Below are positions 33,864 through 39,878 of a stretch of 39,878 nucleotides of DNA, piece after piece. The position numbers and the translations under genes were made by a program. Under the pieces are notes generated by a model. That model ran no database searches. It was not told the origin of the DNA and was given only the letters and a program-made list of their open reading frames with translations. The first letter of the stretch is position 1; each line of letters opens with the position of its first letter. The stretch comes from an uncultured Chloroflexota bacterium (GTDB taxonomy: Bacteria; Chloroflexota; Anaerolineae; Anaerolineales; Anaerolineaceae): assembly GCA_902795255.1 (NCBI GenBank), contig CADBKS010000008.1, positions 1 to 39,878 on the forward strand. The letters run 5' to 3'.

Positions 33864-36800
33864 ATGAACGAACATTATTACGAGGAAATGGTCAGATCCA
33901 TAACGAGCGTTACCGACAGAAACCAGAAGATCTCCCTGAAATATACAGGCCTGAACAAGGAAGGCGGATCGACCCTTGCCTATGAATTTGAGGGGACGGA
34001 GAACCAGACCCGCTACTTCCTGAAGATCACACCGAATGAGGATAACGGCGGCGGTGAACTGCGTGTGCTGCCGAAGGTCAACCAGGTCTTCAAAAACGAG
34101 ATCCTCAGTGAACCGGATTCCCTGAAGCGTCTCGGCTATCTGCCGGTCCCGACGATCATTGCGGACGACCCGGCCCGCTTCAACCCCGAATTTTCGAAGC
34201 TGTTCAAGGATTCCGAATGTCTGCTGCAGATGCAGACGGCCGCTCTGGGACAGCAGGCGGAGCGTGAACTGCCGGAATCCATCACGGACCGGCTGACGAT
34301 CCTGATGCATTTTGCGAAACTGCTGCGCGCCTGCGCGAAGAACAAGATCGCCTATGTGGATGTCAAACCGCTGGAACACCTTTTCTGGGAGAAGCATAAC
34401 GGCCAGATCCGCATCACCCTCATCGACTGGGGGATCGCACGGGCGAATGCCGAACCGGCGCTGCTGGCGGATGACATCCGCAAATTCTGCCAGACGATCC
34501 CGGAGGTCATTTACGGGAAAAAGATGGCGGACCTGCAGTACAAGGGGAAACTGACCTACCCGATCCAGACCGAAAACCGTAAGGCGCTGATCCCGCTGCT
34601 GAGCACGTATACCTTCAACAGCGAGCTCCCGCCCCTTTCCACGGAATTCGCCGCGCTCATCAATGACCTGCTTTCCGGAAATCTGAATGAACTGCGGGCA
34701 CAGAACCGCTGTGTTTCCGTCTGGGATGCCATCATCACCGCGCTGGACAATGCCCGCCTTCAGACGCAGAACAGCCTCGCGGCCGGCGCTGTCGACAACA
34801 CCGAGACGCTGAACCAGCGAGCGGCAGCGGCGCTTTCCCAGAACAATCCGAAAGATCTTTCGACCGCACTGCCGCCGCGTCAGCTTTCGATCTCCAGCCA
34901 TCCGGCCTGGGCGGCAGCGGCACTGCGCTTCACACAGGCCTGGTACAGCCGGATCGACCTGATCCCGCATATCGAGTTCGATCTGACGGTCAAGGCGCTG
35001 ATCGACCGGGATGTCCCCGGGGCACTCCGTTCCTTTGACCGCCTGAAGGAGATCATCACCGCCAAGCTCGCGCAGGGACAGTCCCTGCCGGATCTGCGCC
35101 AGCATATTCTTACCTATCTCGATACCATCCGCCAGGTTCTGGAAGCCTGGGACTATCTGGACCGCTATCAGCGCAAGCAGATGACGGACGCACAGTTCCT
35201 TTCCGAACTCAGCACCTCGACACTTCGTGTCAGTGATCCGATCCTTTCGGATCTTTATTACGGGATCAAGGGTGAGAACAACCCGGCCCGTCCGGCGGAA
35301 CCCGCCGAACCGAAAGAAACACCCGCGGCCGAAACTGCCGCGCCGGCTCCGGCGCGGAGTGAACCGGCGCCCGTTCCGGAATCGGTTCCCGAACCCGTTC
35401 GGGAGGAACAGCCGAAAAATCAGGCGGACAGCGCAGCGGCGGATCCGCTGATCGAAAACGCGGTCAAAACCGCGAAAAATCTCAAGCTCGAAGCGGACCG
35501 GACCGAGAATTTCAATATGCTCCGGCCGACGGGCTTTTTCCAGCGGCTCAATGATTTCTGCATGAACCGCAATGCCTTTGACAATAAGGAAGTGCGCGCC
35601 AATACGGACCCGCTGCTGACGACGCTGATCGACCGGATCGACCTCTGGAGCCAGAACATCCGCCCGGAAAAATATTTTGTGACCCAGGAAGCGGTCGACT
35701 CGATCGACTGGCTGCTCGGTGTCTCCCCGATCGTGTTTACCTGCCCGATCCGTTATGAGAACCGGGAGATGAATCTCGGCTCGATCGTCAAAGCCCGCCT
35801 CAGCGAGATCTTCCAGTCGATCTATTATTCCCTCGCGAAGGAACAGACTGCCGGTGAACCGCCGGAGATCCCGCAGAAGATCAACCAGATCAAGATCCTG
35901 CGCAAGCGTCTGGATATGGAGAACCTGACCTATATCCGCTCGCTGATCGACCGCGGAGAGTTCGAGGCCGCCAACCAGGTCATCAACCTGCATTATTCCG
36001 AGTCGCCTTATACCTTTGACCAGCTGAATAACGAGATCTCCATGAAGCGCAAGGAGCAGGCTGACCAGAAGACGCTTGCCATCGTCGATTCCGTTTTGAA
36101 TGACCTGACCTCCAATGATACGAAACTTGAAACGGCCCGTTTCCTCAACAGCCCGAAATCCGCGGCACTGGTCAGCGACCGTTTCTTCAGTTTCAAGAAC
36201 CGGGGAACGCAGCTGTTTGATCTGCAGGATGAGCTCTCCCGGACAAAGGCCGCTATCCAGGACCAGAAGAAGACGATCCATTCCATGCGCGTGTTTTCCA
36301 TTGCCGCGCTGCTGGCGGCCGTGATCACGGCCGGGCTGGCCGCGCTGCTGCTGACATCGAGCATGCACCGAAATTCGGAGCTGCAGTCCAGCCTGAACGT
36401 GATCGGGACTTCTGCCGCGCAGTACCAGTATGACAACAACCAGATGCTGCAGGCGATTGCCCAGACTGCTGCGGTCCAGCCGGAGTTCCCGACACCGGTA
36501 CCGACGGATATCCCGACGCCGACAATGATCCCGACACTCGCTCCGGACCGGCAGGAAGCCGATGCCGGCTCGGCCGCGGTCATCGCCCGGCCGACGGCTA
36601 CGGAAGAGCCGACAGCCGTGATCTCGGAGGCGGATGCCCGTCTGGATTCCATGATGGGCCGGGATGTGAACGTTGCGCTGCTGCCCTCTACCGGCCTGTT
36701 CAGTACGGAAGGCCTGACCGGTCAGCTCGGGCGTATCTATGATTCAAACAAACCGCTGACCGGCCGGCTGGTCTCCTATACGGACCGGGCTGTCAATGTC

Positions 36801-37043
36801 GAGATTCCCTTCAATATCGGGCGCAGCCAGATCTCTTCCGACAACAATACGGATGTGGCGATCTCAACGTACCTGCGCCTTTATTCAAACGTTCCGTCCG
36901 AGACCGCGCCGATCATCATTCTGGACACGGTAACACATCTGGTTTCTCCCGCGTCGGACTGCACGGAAGGCGCACAGGCCTTCTGTCACGGGACGGTGTC
37001 TATCTGGTTTGACCGGACGGCGGTCGAATCCAACCTGTACTGA
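33864..37043 (+). CDS. Divergent membrane protein kinase with extracytoplasmic C-terminal domain
   Basis: This 1059-residue protein has a kinase-like N-terminal domain: K54 in RYFLKI as the possible beta-3 lysine, D166 and K168 in YVDVKPLEHLF as the catalytic loop, and D188 in LIDWGIAR where DFG reads DWG. A helical region and an alanine-proline-glutamate linker (near 480-530) follow. A second helical domain then leads to one membrane segment at about 811-830. Outside lie a threonine-proline stalk (TPVPTDIPTPTMIPT) and a beta-rich domain with a cysteine pair near the end. The topology resembles PASTA-type receptor kinases. AGGAGAGG precedes the ATG. Activity is unproven. Neighbours are a phosphoesterase upstream and a coiled-coil protein downstream. 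Confidence 0.85.
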   Translation: MNEHYYEEMVRSITSVTDRNQKISLKYTGLNKEGGSTLAYEFEGTENQTRYFLKITPNEDNGGGELRVLPKVNQVFKNEILSEPDSLKRLGYLPVPTIIADDPARFNPEFSKLFKDSECLLQMQTAALGQQAERELPESITDRLTILMHFAKLLRACAKNKIAYVDVKPLEHLFWEKHNGQIRITLIDWGIARANAEPALLADDIRKFCQTIPEVIYGKKMADLQYKGKLTYPIQTENRKALIPLLSTYTFNSELPPLSTEFAALINDLLSGNLNELRAQNRCVSVWDAIITALDNARLQTQNSLAAGAVDNTETLNQRAAAALSQNNPKDLSTALPPRQLSISSHPAWAAAALRFTQAWYSRIDLIPHIEFDLTVKALIDRDVPGALRSFDRLKEIITAKLAQGQSLPDLRQHILTYLDTIRQVLEAWDYLDRYQRKQMTDAQFLSELSTSTLRVSDPILSDLYYGIKGENNPARPAEPAEPKETPAAETAAPAPARSEPAPVPESVPEPVREEQPKNQADSAAADPLIENAVKTAKNLKLEADRTENFNMLRPTGFFQRLNDFCMNRNAFDNKEVRANTDPLLTTLIDRIDLWSQNIRPEKYFVTQEAVDSIDWLLGVSPIVFTCPIRYENREMNLGSIVKARLSEIFQSIYYSLAKEQTAGEPPEIPQKINQIKILRKRLDMENLTYIRSLIDRGEFEAANQVINLHYSESPYTFDQLNNEISMKRKEQADQKTLAIVDSVLNDLTSNDTKLETARFLNSPKSAALVSDRFFSFKNRGTQLFDLQDELSRTKAAIQDQKKTIHSMRVFSIAALLAAVITAGLAALLLTSSMHRNSELQSSLNVIGTSAAQYQYDNNQMLQAIAQTAAVQPEFPTPVPTDIPTPTMIPTLAPDRQEADAGSAAVIARPTATEEPTAVISEADARLDSMMGRDVNVALLPSTGLFSTEGLTGQLGRIYDSNKPLTGRLVSYTDRAVNVEIPFNIGRSQISSDNNTDVAISTYLRLYSNVPSETAPIIILDTVTHLVSPASDCTEGAQAFCHGTVSIWFDRTAVESNLY

Positions 37044-37055
37044 TCCGGAGGCTGT

Positions 37056-39878
37056 ATGAACAACAGGGAAAATGTTATTAAGCAGGCGATCATCCAGCAG
37101 ATCCTGAAGTGGAAGCTCAGCACCGCTGAAGTCCAGCTCCAGAAGGATGGCTCTGCGCTCAGCGCGGAAACGCGCGGGGAACTGGAAAGCCTCCTGGAAC
37201 AGTACCGCGGATATGATAAGATCATGTTTTCCGCGCAGGAGAACTGCGACAAGAATCCCGCTACGGCGCGGATGATGATGAACCGAGTCCCTTATGACAT
37301 CCTGATCACCCACCCTTCCTATCGGAAGATCAACGCCAGGCTCCAGAAAAATGACGATGATTCCAGGGCAAAGTCCGCGCTGAAAAAATGCCAGGACGCC
37401 GAGCGTTACATCCGCAGTGAGTTCAATCAGGTCAAAGCCGATGACGCACTGCAGGCGGCGAAGGATATTTTCCCGCGCTGGCAGGAGCACAGCGAACTGC
37501 GTCCGATGATCGAGGAACTTTCCCGGCAGTCACAGATGCTGGGCGAGGGACTGCGGATCCAGCGACAGGTCAGTGCGCTCCGGGAGACCGGCGGCCAGGC
37601 TGCCTATCAGAAGGCGCTGGAGCTGCTCAACGAGTATGACGCGCTGGACCTTGAGTCGATCCATATCAAACTCTTTGATGTGGAGGAGGAACGGGAAGCG
37701 CTGCTGCGCATGATGGTCCGCGCGGACGGTTCTTCATGGACCTACCGTCTGACCCCGTCCGCTTCCCAGGAGATCATCCGTCTGGAGCAGTCCATCCGTT
37801 CCCTTGAGGATGCCGAAAATAAAAACCTCCGCGTTCTGATCAATAACAATTCCCGGCTCCTGACGATCCTGATCAGCGAGCTGGAACATCTGGAACCCGA
37901 TTCGGAACAGGCGATCCAGGCTTCGGCCCGTATTGCCGAGCTGAGGGAGAAGAACCAGCGCCTGCAGAGCGATATCCTGACCGAGGTGGCGAACCGCTCC
38001 GAAGAGTATTGCCGCCTGGCCCGTCTGGCGCTGCAGGAGGGTGAGCTTTCCGCCGCGGAGTCTAACATCCGCATGGCGGCCGAGACCGGAAAACCGGCCG
38101 GCTCCGGAGAGGATGATTACCTCGGGGAAGTCTCCCTGCCGACTTCCGTTACGGATTCCATCAATGAACTGCAGCAGGAGCTCAACCAGGCGCAGGAGGT
38201 CCGTTCCCGGGTCCGCAAGGATATTGAGACCATCCGCCGTCAGTTCTATAACGAAGATGACCTGACGCTCAACAAGCTTTTTTCGTGGAAAACGACGCTG
38301 GACAACTGCCTGCGGGATGACCCGCACGCACCGGGCCTGGACCAGATCCATCAGGAGATCACGGAGCGCTATAACGGTTCGCTGAATTATCTGATGGAGA
38401 AGACCTCCTATGATATCGACAGCGACCTGCAGAAAGGGGATCCGCAGGCGGCATCCGCCCGTCTGGACGCGGTCACACCCTATTTCAGTACGGATGAACA
38501 GAAGGAGTTCATCACCGGACAGCTGCGCAAGATCAACAGTGCCGAGGCGCTGAAGCGGAAGTCGCAGACCCTGACGGAAGAGCTGCAGACGCTCAATGAC
38601 CATGTGCTCGGAACACTGGTCTGTACCGACGCGGACCTGCGGTCTGCCCGCAGCCTCGCCCGTTCGATCAGTGACCTTTACGTGGAAGAAGGCACCCAGC
38701 AGCCGCCGGAATCCGCCGCGGCGAATCAGCGCCTGCTGACCCGCATGCAGCTGCTGCACGATTCATCCGACCAGATCACCAATTTCAAGGCGCTTTCGGC
38801 GGCCGGCCCGACACCTGAGGCCATCCAGGCTGCCGAAGGGCTGGAAGGCAGCCCGCTTTACGAGCTTTCTTCGGTGAAGTCCCTGCTCGCGCTCTTCTGG
38901 CGCGGAGCGGCGCTTTCCGATAAGACCGATGAAGAAAACAAAGAGTCCTGCTTCTCCCGTGCCCTGCGTATCGCGCAGGAAAGCGGAAATATTGACCTGC
39001 AGAACGACATCTCCCATTCGATCACGGGGTATAACCAGCGCAACGACCGCGGCCGTCAGCTGAACCTGATCCTTGAATCCCTGCGTCAGTTCTATGAAGA
39101 AGGAAATTACGCGGCCGGGGTCGACTTTATCAGCAACAAGATCTCCGATGAGGAAAGGTCTGATCCGCAGATCCAGATCTGGGCGGATAAGATCGAACAG
39201 GCCTTCCGGATCGAACAGTCCGAACGGCTGCTGAATGAGGCCCGGGACGCGTTTAATAGTGATAACCTGATCAAAGCGGAAGAGCTGATCGGGCAGTCCC
39301 TTGATTTCTTCTATTCCGTTGAGGGTGCCCAGCTGCAGAAATCGATCCTTTCCCGCCGGGAGGATGAGGAAAAGGATGTGATTGAGCTCCAGTCCTTCCT
39401 GAATGTGGATTTCGGGACGAACACGGTGCTGGATGAAAAGACTTCGGCTCAGGTCCGTTATATCCGCGAACGGCTGCTGCGTCTGGATAAGCGGAATATC
39501 CGGGATCTGAAGCTTCTGGGCGATATCGGGACACTGGAGTCCCAGGTGAACCTGCTGGTCGACCAGGAAACCGGTGAGTTCTCTCAGATGCAGAACACCT
39601 TCGAGAGCCGCCTGCTGGCCGGTCCGGAAAGCCTGCCCGAAGCCGGAGCGATCCTGAGCGAGATCGAATCGCGGAACTGGATCAATAATTACCGCACACA
39701 GATCATGCAGATGAAGGCTGAGAAGTCCGGCATCGAGCGGATCTACAGCTCGCTGATGACCGTTACGGAACAGGCAAACGCCTTCGCGCGCATGGGCGAT
39801 TTCCGTTCAGCCAAACGGATTTTGGATTCTTTCACGAGTGAGAACCTGCAGTCCTATCCGGGCTGGATCACGGTGCTG
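37056..39878 (+). CDS. Giant coiled-coil-rich protein (3' partial)
   Basis: ATG 37056 has CCGGAGG six bases upstream and lies 12 bases after the kinase stop codon. The frame is open to the window edge: 941 codons without a stop. The sequence is almost entirely helical, rich in Glu, Gln, Arg and Leu, with long heptad-like stretches (for example DSINELQQELNQAQEVRSRV) and repeat-like helical units with LL-x-x-A-R. No enzyme motif, signal peptide or membrane segment was seen. It resembles scaffold or cytoskeletal coiled-coil proteins. The operon position after a membrane kinase makes it a likely substrate or partner, but that is inference. No family name can be given. Confidence 0.85.
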   Translation, partial: MNNRENVIKQAIIQQILKWKLSTAEVQLQKDGSALSAETRGELESLLEQYRGYDKIMFSAQENCDKNPATARMMMNRVPYDILITHPSYRKINARLQKNDDDSRAKSALKKCQDAERYIRSEFNQVKADDALQAAKDIFPRWQEHSELRPMIEELSRQSQMLGEGLRIQRQVSALRETGGQAAYQKALELLNEYDALDLESIHIKLFDVEEEREALLRMMVRADGSSWTYRLTPSASQEIIRLEQSIRSLEDAENKNLRVLINNNSRLLTILISELEHLEPDSEQAIQASARIAELREKNQRLQSDILTEVANRSEEYCRLARLALQEGELSAAESNIRMAAETGKPAGSGEDDYLGEVSLPTSVTDSINELQQELNQAQEVRSRVRKDIETIRRQFYNEDDLTLNKLFSWKTTLDNCLRDDPHAPGLDQIHQEITERYNGSLNYLMEKTSYDIDSDLQKGDPQAASARLDAVTPYFSTDEQKEFITGQLRKINSAEALKRKSQTLTEELQTLNDHVLGTLVCTDADLRSARSLARSISDLYVEEGTQQPPESAAANQRLLTRMQLLHDSSDQITNFKALSAAGPTPEAIQAAEGLEGSPLYELSSVKSLLALFWRGAALSDKTDEENKESCFSRALRIAQESGNIDLQNDISHSITGYNQRNDRGRQLNLILESLRQFYEEGNYAAGVDFISNKISDEERSDPQIQIWADKIEQAFRIEQSERLLNEARDAFNSDNLIKAEELIGQSLDFFYSVEGAQLQKSILSRREDEEKDVIELQSFLNVDFGTNTVLDEKTSAQVRYIRERLLRLDKRNIRDLKLLGDIGTLESQVNLLVDQETGEFSQMQNTFESRLLAGPESLPEAGAILSEIESRNWINNYRTQIMQMKAEKSGIERIYSSLMTVTEQANAFARMGDFRSAKRILDSFTSENLQSYPGWITVL

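Noticed and set aside
33834..36368. 844-residue minus-strand frame opposite the kinase gene
   Set aside because: It is antisense to a gene with clear motifs and ribosome binding site; long antisense frames arise from the GC-rich third codon positions here, and the product is Arg- and Gly-rich without domains.
37734..38759. 341-residue minus-strand frame opposite the coiled-coil gene
   Set aside because: Antisense shadow of a continuous 941-codon frame with good start signals.

Overview
The window looks like chromosomal DNA of a moderately GC-rich anaerobic bacterium. The best guess is a gut- or rumen-type Anaerolineae (Chloroflexota). That is inference from the gene set: a very large GH13 amylase-family enzyme coupled to an SDR protein and a holin-like membrane phosphatase, an SCP-x-type thiolase, a Cys-paired FN3-like secreted protein, and a membrane kinase with a PT-rich stalk. 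No rRNA, tRNA, CRISPR array or intact insertion sequence was seen.

Layout. 1-3.4 kb: the 3' end of an unknown plus-strand gene, a large minus-strand adhesin (choice-of-anchor A and Spy0128-like pilin domains), and a candidate 42-residue lipoprotein between opposing transcription units. 3.5-5.9 kb: minus-strand NapH-like Fe-S membrane protein, GNAT acetyltransferase and alpha/beta hydrolase. 5.9-9.1 kb: a visibly AT-rich, probably acquired island with an AAA/DUF4143 ATPase under a 50-bp perfect palindrome and two SAM methyltransferases; its edge seems to lie in the 3' end of an rlmD-like gene. 9.1-13.1 kb: minus-strand RlmD-like enzyme, orphan CheR, nitroreductase and a cysteine-rich CCG-like protein. 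13.2-14.0 kb: a GNAT fused to a pyrophosphatase-like domain.

14.0-21.1 kb is a minus-strand operon joined by ATGA overlaps: GH13 enzyme, SDR/NmrA-like protein, then holin-like/alkaline-phosphatase-like protein. A thiolase sits just upstream of it. 22.5-29.9 kb runs on the plus strand: FN3-like secreted protein, LUD-domain protein, ABC exporter pair, MFS drug-efflux-type transporter behind a structured leader with a 12-codon ORF, GNAT and cupin. 30.0-32.0 kb is a minus-strand hydrolase, broken EamA/DMT transporter and DUF1905 protein.

32.2 kb to the right edge is the most unusual part. It is a tight plus-strand operon of a lone XDH-type FAD-binding protein, a metallophosphoesterase whose N-terminus needs a CTG start, a 1059-residue membrane protein with a divergent kinase domain (DWG in place of DFG) and an extracytoplasmic C-terminal domain, and a coiled-coil-rich protein of at least 941 residues that runs off the window. 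A kinase, a phosphatase and a giant coiled-coil partner in one transcript suggest a phosphorylation-controlled envelope or cytoskeletal system.
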